From NCBI RefSeq assembly GCF_020150815.1, contig NZ_CP083724.1, positions 124,001-188,000 of the forward strand: DNA of 64,000 bases. The letters run 5' to 3'. How positions within the stretch are numbered: position 1 is the stretch's first letter; each line of letters opens with the position of its first letter. The translations under genes and the position numbers were made by a program. This document shows positions 44,680-54,500 of this stretch, in pieces. The notes below the pieces were generated by a model. The model had not been told where the DNA came from and did no database searches. It saw only the letters and a list, made by a program, of their open reading frames with translations. Source of the stretch: Haloprofundus salilacus. Lineage in GTDB: Archaea > Halobacteriota > Halobacteria > Halobacteriales > Haloferacaceae.

Positions 44680-44975
44680 CGCCTTATGTTGTAGTTTCGA
44701 TATAATCCATCATTTAAATGTGTCTTCTGTTAACGGTCACGTCTCTTCCTCCGGCCACATCTTGGGTGGTTGGTAGAAACTCCGTCTCCTAGTACTGGTT
44801 TCTGACGACGACTGACGATCGAGCCGACGTACCCCAAGGTAGCCGTACCGGGAACCGATACGGAACGGACGTCGGCAACACGAGAGTGGGTCGTATCGCG
44901 TTCAGGTTAGCGGTGGAATCACGTGTTTCATGGTAGATTCTTGACCCTCTCGGGCGTGAGTTTACACCGACCTCA
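44680..44975. other. Intergenic region with a long imperfect palindrome
   Basis: About 300 bases. GCCGACGT (44823-44830) and ACGTCGGC (44869-44876) pair perfectly, with inner pairing of CCGTA (44843-44847) and TACGG (44859-44863), making a 54-base hairpin or cruciform. No gene is supported; a minus-strand frame ending RSFYQPPKMWPEEET near 44743 looks protein-like but has no start, and may be a gene tail. Confidence 0.4.
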
Positions 44976-45431
44976 TCACTTACTGGCCACCTCAGATGTG
45001 GCCGGTGAATCTGATGACCGTCGTTCCCCAGGAAGGTCGACGTCCTTCTTTAGAACGATTCGTCGCTCTTTGTACGAGAGCCCGTCTTTTCGGTGTGTCT
45101 TTTTCATCATACAGAGGCGGCCCTTTGCCAAGTCGAGCATCGAGTCCATTGTTCTCCGAGCGAGTTCCTGCGAATACTTCCTCGTGATGCCGGCACGACG
45201 ACTGCGAATCTCTTCTGCAATGTCCGAAGAGTCGATGTAGACGCGGATGTCGCCTGAACCCTTGCTCCAGAGATCGTAGCGACCACACTCCTGACGCTTC
45301 CGCCACGCCTTCGCCGCCAGTTCGTCTTCTTGGCACTTCGTGACGCTTGCGAGCATCTCGTCGTCGTACCGAGCAAGTCGCTGAATCGGAAGCAGGTCGG
45401 CGGTCGCGTGAGTGACTGCTCCACCACGCAT
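44976..45431 (-). CDS. Unknown basic protein, second gene of a coiled-coil pair
   Basis: This 151-aa protein begins MRGGAVTHATADLLPIQRLA. It has a Lys/Arg-rich centre, AKAWRKRQECGRYDLWSKGS, a strand GDIRVYIDSSDIAEEI, and a C-terminal helical part with ITRKYSQELARRTMDSMLDL and KKTHRKDGLSYKERRIVL. The family is not recognised. A decayed copy of its C-terminal half is at 24924-25169, so the gene is of a kind that spreads. Its ATG overlaps the stop of the upstream coiled-coil gene (TAATG), but that gene is frameshifted, so translation of this one may be reduced. A nucleic-acid role is plausible from its charge, but this is only a guess. Confidence 0.6.
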   Translation of the reverse strand: MRGGAVTHATADLLPIQRLARYDDEMLASVTKCQEDELAAKAWRKRQECGRYDLWSKGSGDIRVYIDSSDIAEEIRSRRAGITRKYSQELARRTMDSMLDLAKGRLCMMKKTHRKDGLSYKERRIVLKKDVDLPGERRSSDSPATSEVASK

Positions 45432-45798
45432 TAGGCAGTCTTCTTCGCCTGGAAGACGGCCGTAGGCCGAGCCGTCGTCTTCGTGATGCGTTCGATCTGA
45501 TTGCCGTCGATATCGATATGCGTCTCCTCGACGTTTCGCTCGATGTTATCCCAGAGGAGATGAGCATCCTTCTCCAGTTCCCGAGCTGTAGCTCACCAAT
45601 TAGAGGGTCGAGCGACTTTGCTCGGTTGATCGCAGCGTTGGCTAAAGACCTCGTAGCTCCAACCTCGCGCTCAAGTTCCTCAACACGGTCCTGTAGCTCT
45701 TCGTTCTCCTCGCAAAGTTTCTCAGTTGCTTCGTCGACCTTCTGTTCGATTAGGTCGTCAGGCTCGTCGAGGTCAACAGCTATCTGCTGAGAACTCAC
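45431..45798 (-). pseudogene. Frameshifted coiled-coil gene
   Basis: From ATG 45798 the frame encodes an acidic N-terminus and a coiled coil (EKLCEENEELQDRVEELERE, then VGATRSLANAAINRAKSLDP) up to about 45586. There one base appears to be missing. The continuing sense is in the next frame: RELEKDAHLLWDNIERNVEE, THIDIDGNQIERITKTTARP, TAVFQAKKTA and a stop at 45431-45433. Restoring one base near CTACAG/CTCGGG would join the two parts into a protein of about 122 aa that overlaps the next gene by TAATG. It is either a recent mutation or a sequencing error. Function unknown; similar coiled-coil proteins occur on haloarchaeal plasmids and islands. Confidence 0.6.
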
Positions 45799-46521
45799 CG
45801 TTGCTCACCCCCACGAAGAATGACCAACGTTACTCCTCTCCCTAAACTCAGGGAGGAGTCGGATGGATGTTGGATTGTGAGGGAAAGCCAGTAAGTCAAG
45901 GGCCGGATTTGACCGGGTTGAGATTCTACAAAATTACCCATAATAATCCTGACAGTCGTGCACTACGACCCACTCTGGCAGTCCTGTCCTTCGACATATA
46001 TGACACTCAACTAACGGAGTCAACGACAGTCCTTCACAGGACTGTAGAGTTGCATACAGATGCATTTGGACGTCTGGATCCTCCGTTCAGGATAAATTCT
46101 GTGAGAGATACACCTGGAGTTCATTGCATGCGCTCATGCCTCATGCTCCTTGCGCCGAGTATCAACGTACAGGCCAAGGTGTGCGACTTAGGCCCATTGA
46201 GTGCCACCCACGCTTGTAAGTTACTTACTGGGTGAGTGGACGACCATTGAGTGGTTGGTAATGATCGAGATCATAGTTGGTGAAGACGACGGTATCGTCT
46301 GGCCGGGGTATTGATGGCTGAATCCATCTCGGCAGACTTCAGTTGAGGGCTTTCACGGCGCGAATAATGAGCAAAGCTTCCTTCCCGGTGACATCGACCG
46401 TGCCACTCCGTTCCACAGCCGATGTACCCACCGCTATTAGACACTTCCATACAAACCCCAACACAACTAAACTAGAATCGTGTGAAATGGCGGTGGGATA
46501 GTCCTGTGAAAGATACCCACC
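45799..46521. other. Intergenic stretch of about 720 bases, no confident gene
   Basis: ACAGTCCT-N4-AGGACTGT (46026-46046) is a perfect short palindrome. On the minus strand the frame following the stop of the gene at 46522 stays open for about 60 codons and ends SGTVDVTGKEALLIIRAVKA-LN near 46336. It is protein-like but lacks a start, so it may be a gene tail. The rest looks non-coding or decayed. Confidence 0.4.
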
Positions 46522-46998
46522 TCAGACCCTCCGTTTCTCGGAGGCGTTATTCGCGGCGTGAATTAACGTCTCATCATTCACTGCCGCCAAATTCACGATC
46601 ACTCGATTCGACCGGTTATCACCTGTCTCATACGAGAAGCCTTCGAGTTCTCCAGCAAGTCGCATAAGATCATAGCAATGCCCGGGCGATGGATGACCAT
46701 CGAAGAGCCACTTAACATCCTTGTACACCATCTGTGACTTCTTAGTCTGCCGACTGGCTGCATCATCAACGAGCTTATTCCGAATCCGGTGAACCTTCTG
46801 TGACCGTGTGAGCTGCCCATACGTTACTGACTCAGGATGAGGCGAGACAAGTTGCTCGAGTTCAGCCAACCGCTCACTGAGCCTCTCATTCTCGGCTTCG
46901 AGTTCATCGATATGGTCAAACCCTGCGACACGCGCTCGGTTCAACGCCTCAAACCGTGCTTCCAAGTCATCGAGCTGCGCTTGTAGCGTCTCGCTCAT
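46522..46998 (-). CDS. Coiled-coil protein, last gene of a three-gene small-protein operon
   Basis: Residues 1-50 of this 158-aa protein are a coiled coil (LQAQLDDLEARFEALNRARV, HIDELEAENERLSERLAELE). The C-terminal part (about 60-150) is helix- and strand-rich: SQKVHRIRNKLVDDAASRQT, KKSQMVYKDVKWLFDGHPSP and CYDLMRLAGELEGFSYETGD, followed by a strand NRVIVNLAAVNDETLIHA. This second part resembles a small DNA-binding or winged-helix-like domain, but I cannot name it. The ATG at 46998 overlaps the stop of the preceding zinc-finger gene. Similar N-terminal coiled coils in this protein and in the broken gene at 45431-45798 suggest a related type of island gene. Confidence 0.7.
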   Translation of the reverse strand: MSETLQAQLDDLEARFEALNRARVAGFDHIDELEAENERLSERLAELEQLVSPHPESVTYGQLTRSQKVHRIRNKLVDDAASRQTKKSQMVYKDVKWLFDGHPSPGHCYDLMRLAGELEGFSYETGDNRSNRVIVNLAAVNDETLIHAANNASEKRRV

Positions 46999-47159
46999 TG
47001 ACGCTCACCTGAGCAAATCTCGGGTTTCGACGATTCAGGACAGAGACCGTCGCCAGATTGGCGGTCAAGAAATGCTTGGCAGTCGTGCTCGAGGATGCGT
47101 TCTGGGAGTCCAACCGCCCCACAGACCTTGCACTCAATGAGCTCTGTACCGAGACTCAT
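46995..47159 (-). CDS. Zinc-finger microprotein, 54 aa
   Basis: From ATG 47159 the minus strand encodes MSLGTELIECKVCGAVGLPE, then RILEHDCQAFLDRQSGDGLC, ending in TGA at 46995. CKVCG and LEHDC form a C2HC zinc knuckle. The start overlaps the stop of the upstream gene (ATGA) and its own stop overlaps the next ATG (ATGA), so three small genes are translated as a chain. The double overlap and the zinc motif strongly support a real gene. The function is unknown; small zinc fingers in such operons often bind DNA or RNA. Confidence 0.72.
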   Translation of the reverse strand: MSLGTELIECKVCGAVGLPERILEHDCQAFLDRQSGDGLCPESSKPEICSGERQ

Positions 47160-47350
47160 CCAAATAGGCACTCCGTGTTGTGGAAGTACGAGACGTCTAT
47201 GAGGACGCTACGATCTGCCGCTTCTGCATCGCAGTGGCCACAGCGGTAGTAGGTTTGGCCGCCCTTTGACTGCGGTTCGCGGAATGGTCCAATAATCGCT
47301 ACATCAATTGTGCCGGTGGTTTCAATACCGGCGCTTGCTTTGATACTCAT
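47156..47350 (-). CDS. Small zinc-binding protein, first gene of the three-gene unit
   Basis: This protein has 64 aa from ATG 47350; an upstream start at 47392 would add a stretch that looks untranslated. The sequence is MSIKASAGIETTGTIDVAII, then GPFREPQSKGGQTYYRCGHC, then SVLIDVSYFHNTECLF. CGHCD and HNTEC form a C2HC zinc site at the C-terminal end, with a strand-rich N-terminus. It overlaps the next gene by ATGA. No family name can be given. The unit reads zinc protein, zinc knuckle, coiled-coil protein, and lies between the PglZ and type IV restriction parts of the island. Confidence 0.7.
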   Translation of the reverse strand: MSIKASAGIETTGTIDVAIIGPFREPQSKGGQTYYRCGHCDAEAADRSVLIDVSYFHNTECLFG

Positions 47351-47522
47351 GGTTCTTGATACTGCGAGAACCAGGCTACGGTGTTCCAGCACCGTGCCGC
47401 CTTCTGCGGCGTTGCCAGTTCTCAGTCACAACTACTCTCCAAGCCTGCTTAATACTTGCTGTATACAACAACCTTGTCTTATGGGACAACTTAATATGGG
47501 TGCATTCCGATAGGTGCTTACA

Positions 47523-47750
47523 ATGGTAGTGACCAAACGCCCTCATATGGCAACTGGGCGTGCACTGACTACAGAAAGTGAACGTGAATATTTAGCAGGA
47601 GAACACGGTGACCAGCGCCGATACGAAGCCACCTCGCGAGTGCGCTCACGAATTACTGGTCCCTTAGCTGATGATGTCGAATTTTTGGCTGAGCACCGAC
47701 CGGATTTGCTTGAAGAACTTCGTGAAGTTGTCTGTGAAAAGACCAACTGA
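47523..47750 (+). CDS. Small conserved haloarchaeal protein
   Basis: This protein has 75 aa from ATG 47523; an ATG at 47547 (MATGRALTTES) is an equally good start. The core GRALTTESEREYLAGEHGDQ, RRYEATSRVRSRITGPLADD and VEFLAEHRPDLLEELREVVC is a pattern I recall from many haloarchaeal genomes, where the motif EREYLAGEHGDQRRYEATSRVR heads small proteins or larger regulators. It is predicted helical and cytoplasmic, and may bind nucleic acid or pair with a partner. TTAATAT about 30 bases upstream is a possible TATA box. It faces the GmrSD gene convergently. Confidence 0.7.
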   Translation: MVVTKRPHMATGRALTTESEREYLAGEHGDQRRYEATSRVRSRITGPLADDVEFLAEHRPDLLEELREVVCEKTN

Positions 47751-48019
47751 GTGAATCTAACCATCACTTCTACGTTTGCGGCCGACTCCTTTAGGCGATA
47801 CAATCTCTGGCACTCCCTTTGAGTGTTGGTTAGAACGAACTCTGATGAAGTCAGTACAATACTGGCGTCTTTCTGCGTTTCACTACTGTCAATCGAGAGA
47901 TCCAGTTTAGGCGATAAGGACTTACTCTATCATAGAGCCTTCAGTTACCTACAGCAGAGGATTTAGCTCATTTCCTGCTACTATTCACTTCTGTAAATAC
48001 TATGATTCTACTGTCTCCA

Positions 48020-50026
48020 TCATTCAGGCGCTGAGGGCCTGATCGTCGAAAGCGGCTTTCGCTCATCTGGTTCAAGACTCCATCGACGCTTTGCAAAGTC
48101 TACAATGTCGTTCAATCGCTTTTCAATCTCCTCTTCTCCCCATTGCTCGTTCTCTCGGGCAACCTTTCTAGTCATGGTAAAATCAGAGTTCATATAGCCT
48201 GACTTGCCTTCCTCAATGCGATCTCGTTTCTTTTGGTATGGGAGGTTCTTCCACCCAGAGTTTCGAGGCCCGGTCGTTAGCGTAAGATTGCCGAGGCTGT
48301 GTTTCACTTCCTCGTGGATTTCTTCGTCTTCTTTTGTCAATTCGAGCTTTCCAGTATCATTGGGCCAAATATGATCAAGTGTATAATCGTTACCGGCATT
48401 CTCAGCGGCTTTCTCGATACTGGATTCGTCACCTCCCTTCTCCTCGCTCCGGAGGTACAATTCGTAGGAATACAGGAGGTAGCGAAGGTCTTTATATCGA
48501 ATTTGATTGTACGCGTTTTGGTTCCGGAGCATGCCCTCGAAATCGTTTTGCTTCGATCGGATACGGCGCTTCAGGTCTTCCACTATCCAGGCGGCGTCTT
48601 TCTCGCCAGTTCCGATGTTGTTAGCGAGAGTATAGAATCTCGTACGACCCGTGTCAGACCGACTGACAGTGGTATATATCCGGAAGGATGCCACTTCGAT
48701 CAGTTGGAGTATCTCGTGGAGTTCCTCGTCAGAGAAGTTGTCACTTTCGTACTCATCCCAGACAGCCAAGAGGAGTGGATAGAAGTTCCCGAGCCTATCG
48801 AGGGCGAATATCTTCCGTAGCTCCCAGTCGATATTCGGGTTATACTCGCCATCCTTTCCATACGAGCCGATCGATTCCATGTGTGAATAGTAGCGGCTGA
48901 GACTATCGGTATACAGATCTATCTCTTCAAGACAGTCATGTGGATACGAGCTGTAAGTCTTGAGGTCGTTCTCGCGCTGGAGGTTGGTGAAATGCCATTT
49001 TAACGCGCCGAGATAGACTGACGCACCGGAGCGAAGCGTTTTGTTTCGCCGTCCAGTTTCCCGACGGAGATAGCTGCTGTTCACTTTTGTATCGATGGTC
49101 GAAATGTAGTGATACCGCTGAATTCGATCTTCGCCAACGTCTGAAGTGCGATCGGTCTCCGCAATATCCTGCATCCAACGATAGATTCGACCAAACCGTG
49201 ATTGGACGCCATCAACCGTGACTCCCATAGGAGCTTCCTCTGTCTGGGTGAGATACACCTTGTGCATCAGGAAGCTCTTGGTTTTGTCCAAATTGCTCAA
49301 ACCAATTCCACGGTCATTGATCGATTCGAATATTAGGGTCGCCTCCTCAGGATTCTTGACGGTGTATACGACGAACTGGAGTGACTGAATCGTCGAGAGG
49401 AGGTCGTCAAGTTGACCGACGAATTCTACTTGCGAGTGTTCTTTCTGTCGATTATTCAGTTTCTGCTTATAGAAACGGTACGCATCGACCAATCTATCAT
49501 GCGAGGGCGTCTCCATCGCCGTCTCGTCAACATCGTCTCGCAAGATGTCTTCAAACATGTCATTATCATCGTCTTGAAGTCGCAGTTTGAACCTGCTCTG
49601 CTTGCTGGTTGACCTGATGGCTGGATCAAATACGAATATCCTCCTGTATGACTCAATGTCGATCTTGGTATACCGAGTATTTGCCCCCTCTGACAACCCA
49701 TCTGGATCGATATCCGTATATGTGGAGACAATCGCTTTCACCAGTAGAACAAGGGTGGTAAACCGCTGCTGACCGTCAACAATCCCGTATTCTCGATAGT
49801 CGTTGGTGTTTTCGCTTGTTCGAACTGGGTCCAGCTCGGCCTTACAGATGACTGTCCCCATGTAGTGTTTCCCATTGTTTCCGATTATGTTGGATAGGTC
49901 CTTCCAGAGGTCGCTCCACTCTGGCCTCTCCCAGGAGTAAAATCGCTGATACCGAGGAATGTGAAATGCGTTTCCTTCGAATATCTGATTAAGCCTATAA
50001 TCGGTGTTTTTGAGTCGCTTAGTCAT
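48020..50026 (-). CDS. GmrSD-like type IV restriction enzyme (DUF262 + DUF1524), single chain
   Basis: This protein has 668 aa from ATG 50026. The frame is open 52 codons further upstream (to 50182), but those residues do not look like part of the domain. The N-terminal DUF262 (ParB/Srx-like NTPase) has LNQIFEGNAFHIPRYQRFYS and GIVDGQQRFTTLVLLVKAIV. LQFVVYTVKNPEEATLIFES and INDRGIGLSNLDKTKSFLMH complete it. The C-terminal DUF1524 HNH nuclease has DYTLDHIWPND (about 550) with the following HSLGNLTLTTGPRNSGWKNL. In phage T4-type hosts GmrSD cuts DNA with glucosylated hydroxymethylcytosine. Its role in an archaeon is cleavage of modified DNA of unknown type. It stands alone next to the McrBC operon. 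Confidence 0.9.
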   Translation of the reverse strand: MTKRLKNTDYRLNQIFEGNAFHIPRYQRFYSWERPEWSDLWKDLSNIIGNNGKHYMGTVICKAELDPVRTSENTNDYREYGIVDGQQRFTTLVLLVKAIVSTYTDIDPDGLSEGANTRYTKIDIESYRRIFVFDPAIRSTSKQSRFKLRLQDDDNDMFEDILRDDVDETAMETPSHDRLVDAYRFYKQKLNNRQKEHSQVEFVGQLDDLLSTIQSLQFVVYTVKNPEEATLIFESINDRGIGLSNLDKTKSFLMHKVYLTQTEEAPMGVTVDGVQSRFGRIYRWMQDIAETDRTSDVGEDRIQRYHYISTIDTKVNSSYLRRETGRRNKTLRSGASVYLGALKWHFTNLQRENDLKTYSSYPHDCLEEIDLYTDSLSRYYSHMESIGSYGKDGEYNPNIDWELRKIFALDRLGNFYPLLLAVWDEYESDNFSDEELHEILQLIEVASFRIYTTVSRSDTGRTRFYTLANNIGTGEKDAAWIVEDLKRRIRSKQNDFEGMLRNQNAYNQIRYKDLRYLLYSYELYLRSEEKGGDESSIEKAAENAGNDYTLDHIWPNDTGKLELTKEDEEIHEEVKHSLGNLTLTTGPRNSGWKNLPYQKKRDRIEEGKSGYMNSDFTMTRKVARENEQWGEEEIEKRLNDIVDFAKRRWSLEPDERKPLSTIRPSAPE

Positions 50027-50222
50027 TACCGCACCCGAACGTTCAGCATCCATAACACTATCAATATCTTGTCTGCAACTAAATGTTTGGTAACTTCCGG
50101 CTTGGAATTCTAACTCTATATTCGGTTGTTTATTTCCGTCAATTCTCATATTTAGCTGCGTTCGCTGGAGATATTGCCACACCGATTTGACTTCGAAGAT
50201 GTGCAGAAGTACCCGGAATCAA

Positions 50223-51566
50223 CTACACTATCTCGTCTAATACATCTCCCAGCTTATGCTCCAACTCAGACGCCTGCAGTATCGTTATAGCACTCTTTGA
50301 CTGCTCACTAAGACCCGCAGTCTCCTCTGGGAGATCCTGAATCACGAGGATTCCATTCGATCCGTTACCGAAGTACTCCTCATCTGTCCCATCGCCGAAT
50401 ACGAACTGATCGTTCACTTGGAGGAATGCTAAATATTCGAGTGTCTCTTTGATTCCTTGGCGAATGGTATCTGTTCGAGTGCTGTTCTTCACTTCCGTGA
50501 TTAGATACTCTCGTTCGTCACTGTCTGCAGGGTTCACTTCGAGGACAATCAGATCCGGGCGTCCTGTGTGGTCGGTGAACGTGCGTTCGGTGAAGTATTG
50601 GTTAGCGACACTCCGCGCCATGGTCTGTACTTTCTCTGTTCGAGAGGCGTCCTCGTTCTCCTCTGGGACAGCCAAGAACGAAAGATCACGATCCGGTGCT
50701 GAGCTGTCGTGATACAACACTAGCTCGGTCTTACCCTCTATCCGGGCGACTTCTTGGCGGCCAGAACGAATCGTGTTGAACTTCGCATTTTCCTCGGTGA
50801 GTTGCTCGAGGGTTGCCACAAACCGGAACAGCACGAATAACTCAAACAGGGTATCCTCATCGTCGGGCGTGATTGCAGTTTCATCGAGCAATCGCCGAAG
50901 CTCATCGGGATGACCATCATGCAGACGCCGCCGTGTCTCCAACAATGACGCTGCATCCCGGTACAGTGCTTGCCGAGACTCCAGTGCGTCGTTCACCATC
51001 CGATCGGTCGGCTCGTACGCCTTCGGGTCGCGAATCCGTCGTACGTGCACGTTCCGCTCAACAACACGACGAAGCCGATTCACGAGTGGCTCATTCCAAG
51101 TCGAGGCGACCCAGTCATAGTTCCGATGCAGATACTCATCTGCTTCACGAAGCGTCGAGTACACGATCGCAAGCAGTCGCTTCAACACGAGGTTCTCGCT
51201 GCTGTCGTAGTCCTCGGTGCGATTCTCACAGACAAACAACGAGCTATCGCCTGGGTTTTCGCTGTAGCGTCGCTTGAGTGTCGCATTCCAGTTGATCTTC
51301 CCATCGACCGTTCCGCGCCGTACTCGCGACACAGACTGGGTTTCAGTCCGAATGTTTCGGAGTCGTTTGGGGAGGTGTTCGACGAACTCGATGACCTCAG
51401 GCAATAACACGAAGTGGAGGTCCAGCAGGAGCTCGTACTCCTCAAATCGCTCATCAAGCCCTTGCGGTTTGAGCGAGCGTGCGAGTTCCCGTTCTGGAAA
51501 CGCCCCATGCATTACATACGCGAGGATGTCCTCTGTGACTTGATCGAGGAGTTCTTCTTTATTCAT
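50223..51566 (-). CDS. mcrC: McrC-like nuclease subunit of a type IV restriction system
   Basis: The middle of this 447-aa protein carries the DUF2357-like pattern TVDGKINWNATLKRRYSENP and DSSENLVLKRLLAIVYSTLR, typical of McrC-related proteins. The C-terminal PD-(D/E)xK nuclease has Asp in GRPDLIVLEVNPADSD (about 337) and the E-x-K pair in YLITEVKNS (about 355). The first gene's McrB-type AAA protein overlaps its start by 8 bases (51559-51566), so the two are translated together. McrC cuts DNA after McrB has bound a modified base and used GTP to translocate. The N-terminal part (RNIRTETQSVSRVRR) is family-typical. Confidence 0.88.
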   Translation of the reverse strand: MNKEELLDQVTEDILAYVMHGAFPERELARSLKPQGLDERFEEYELLLDLHFVLLPEVIEFVEHLPKRLRNIRTETQSVSRVRRGTVDGKINWNATLKRRYSENPGDSSLFVCENRTEDYDSSENLVLKRLLAIVYSTLREADEYLHRNYDWVASTWNEPLVNRLRRVVERNVHVRRIRDPKAYEPTDRMVNDALESRQALYRDAASLLETRRRLHDGHPDELRRLLDETAITPDDEDTLFELFVLFRFVATLEQLTEENAKFNTIRSGRQEVARIEGKTELVLYHDSSAPDRDLSFLAVPEENEDASRTEKVQTMARSVANQYFTERTFTDHTGRPDLIVLEVNPADSDEREYLITEVKNSTRTDTIRQGIKETLEYLAFLQVNDQFVFGDGTDEEYFGNGSNGILVIQDLPEETAGLSEQSKSAITILQASELEHKLGDVLDEIV

Positions 51567-54500
51567 CTGCGGTCAGTGCCACCTGCAGCATGTCTCGCGA
51601 CGCCTGATCAAGCATCTCAGTATCAATATGCTGGACGCCCGCGATCTGACGGAGGATCTTCTCTCGCTTCGGCACGCCCTCCAACTGTGGACAGATGAAG
51701 CTGATTACAGCCTGTGTGAGGCGTGTCGATTGCGACACACTGCTGTGAGCCGAGACAGTGGATAGAATATCTTTGACCACCGCAGGCCCAATCGAGCGGT
51801 CCTCAACTGCGTTATTGGTCGCCCGCCACACCTGGCCGACGTCTGCAAGCTGTGACTCACTCACCGAGATATTCCAAGCCTTCGCGTACGCATCCATGAC
51901 GTCGACGAGTTCGTCCGAGTCACTCGACATTGTTGGTGCCGGGACGCGGATGAATGCGAAGCGACGCATAAACGCATAACTCATCTCGTACAGCGAGGTT
52001 TTGTCGTAGGTGTTCAGCGTCGCGAACAACCGCCACGACTGTGGAATCACATACTCGTGGCCCGCTGGCGTGTTCAGCGTCTGGTCTGCAGGCGATAACT
52101 CGATTTCAGCACCATCACGCGTGTACGGTAGCTGTACGGCTTGGCCCGAGAGTACGGTGAAGAGTTGGCCGAACGCTTTGTCGATGTCCGCCCGGTTGAG
52201 CTCGTCAATGACGAGCGGCTCATTCAACTGCGCAGCACACTGGCGATCTTTGAATCGATTGAGGATCAATCCCGGTGAGAACTCGAGTGCATTCCCGTTC
52301 GTGCTTTCGCCGTCTGGCATGTAGCCACCGACGGTGTCGAAGGTCGACCAATCAGCAGTCGCTGTTGTCACCTGCGACCCACTGAACAAGTACGGATACT
52401 CGGCTTCGAGATACTCACAGACGCGACGCGCGATCTCAGTCTTCCCTGTCCCCGGTGGTCCAGTCAGAATCAAATGCTTGCCTGTTCTGAGTGCAACCTC
52501 GATCTGCTCGATGATTTCCTTCCCTTCCCCATCAGGGAAGTAGAGCCCGTCCAGAATTGATTCTGGTAGCTCTCCTGTGAAGGATTTGTGGAGTGCGACA
52601 GACGGTGCTTCAAGTACGCGCCCTGCGAGCACATCTGCGAGTGCAACTCCCTTGGAGAGTTCCGCACTCGTACCAAGCGATTCGACAGTACGGTGTCGTG
52701 GGAAGCCAGTCTCTGAAACCTCGCGACAAATCTCGTTCGTACGATTAAACGGTAGTAGCCTCGACGTCAATGCATCTAACTCGGTCGAGACTGTCTCAGG
52801 ACTCTTCTCCACGACCGGTTTCATGAAGTCGATCTCGTCCAATTGACCAGCGACGAAGAGACGCTCGAATGCGACGAGCAGTGGGAAGGAGTCTCCCTTT
52901 GGGCCACCTTCATGTTCGTCATACCACCACGACTCACTGTCGTCTTTCGTGGTTTTCGCCCGGATAATCCCTGCACCAAGGAGTCCGCTCTCTTGTTCTG
53001 GGAATTCGTCCCAACTCGGACTCGTGCGTGAATGGAAGATGATGACGTCTCCTTCTTCGAGGCCATTCCATGCGTCTCGGTCAGGCGTCTCGAATGAGAG
53101 TGCAGCGTATTCGTAGACTGTGAGCCAGTAATCTGGTGGGGCTGTGAATTTGTGGATTTCGACATCGTTGTCGCGAAGATGCTTGACGAGTGGGTGACCG
53201 GAATTCTCGAAGGATGGTTTCCTGACTGGAATGTCGTCTTCACCTTCTGGTGGCTGGGTTTCTGGCTGCTTGACAGTATATCTGTTATTGAGTATGACTT
53301 TGACTTTGACTTGGCTTGCGTTCGGTTGCTTACCGCTTTGTTGTTGGAGTTGACGGAAAAAGACCACAAACAGCGTCGCTGATGGGGAGAGTCGGTTGAG
53401 AGACGCAGATTGAATCGCTGCCGCTTGTGATTTGAGTCGGGTTTCAGCGTCGGTATACAGTTGCTTGATTTGGGTGAGCTTTGTCGCTCGTTCTACTGTC
53501 ACCACTGAACCAGGTTCTAATCCCCGTAATGCGTCTGTCCAATCTCGGACAATGGTTTCTCCTAGCTGGCTGGCAAGCCAGTTGGACTCACCTGGAGTCT
53601 GTTCTAATCGATTCGTAATGTCTGAGACGGCAGCTGACACTGAATCGTAGTTTTCCGCTGGTGGAAGCCGATGTGAGTGCAGTAATTCAATAGGATATCT
53701 ACACTCGTCTAATACTCTCTCGAGCTCATTTGAAATAGTAATAAAGAGCTCAAGAAGCTCTGGTGGACACTGCGTGAAGTAGCCTCCCTGGACAAATCCT
53801 CCGTTTTTATTATAGAAGATTTTGCTGTACTCTTGTCGAATCTCCTCCAGGGTGTATTCGAAGTCCTCGTTTTCAAGAATATTTTTACGGACATCAATCG
53901 GTTCCTCGAACTCGTGGTAATTCTTGAGCCACCGTCGATAGCCCGCTTGTTCGTCACTCCATCCAAACTCTGGACGCCCCGCGAATTCTGTCTCCAGCTC
54001 AGATTCTATCTGTGAAATGCCAACAATTTGATCAACGTCCTGGGAAAGATGCAAGACAAAATCGCCAACTGAGGCTTCTCGCATCGTCGCGTAAATATCA
54101 CTGCCACCACTATCTTGTGTAGGTGAGTAGATTGCGTTTCCTAGCCGAAGCTCGCCTTGTTTTTTGTATTTATTCTTCTCAACCGTTGTTTTTTCAATCC
54201 AGACACGCGGTGGGCCGCCGTCCTCCATAAGTAGATTCTCACCGTATCCCGTCAGTGAGTATTGTCCGTCCTTCTCTATGATTGCGTCGAGCGCCTGCAA
54301 CCATTCTAAGTGACGTCCGACGACCGCCCACGGCAGCTTATAATTCGGGTAGTGGGTTCGCATTGTCTCCTGAATCTCATTCCCGGGTTTGGGACCTCCA
54401 CTGAGTGCCTGCAGAATTGTCTCAAAGCCTTTGACGTTCTCGACGAGGGCATCGAATATGAGATCTCGATTTCCTAACTCGGCGTAAGCTGTGCCGCGGT

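Noticed and set aside
44976..45798. Single 268-codon minus-strand ORF 44992-45798
   Set aside because: Only its first ~70 codons are sensible; the rest is an Arg/Ser-rich off-frame reading of the gene at 44976-45431, explained by a one-base frameshift.
45867..46235. 122-codon plus-strand ORF in the island gap
   Set aside because: Composition is not haloarchaeal-like and no motif is visible; it appears by chance in low-content sequence.
46336..46521. Minus-strand frame that continues past the stop of the coiled-coil gene for about 60 codons
   Set aside because: Protein-like at its end but without start codon or upstream signal. Kept only as a note in the intergenic entry.
50027..50182. N-terminal extension of the GmrSD-like gene to 50182
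   Set aside because: The 52 extra residues do not resemble DUF262 and the domain begins right after the ATG at 50026. The longer start cannot be fully excluded.
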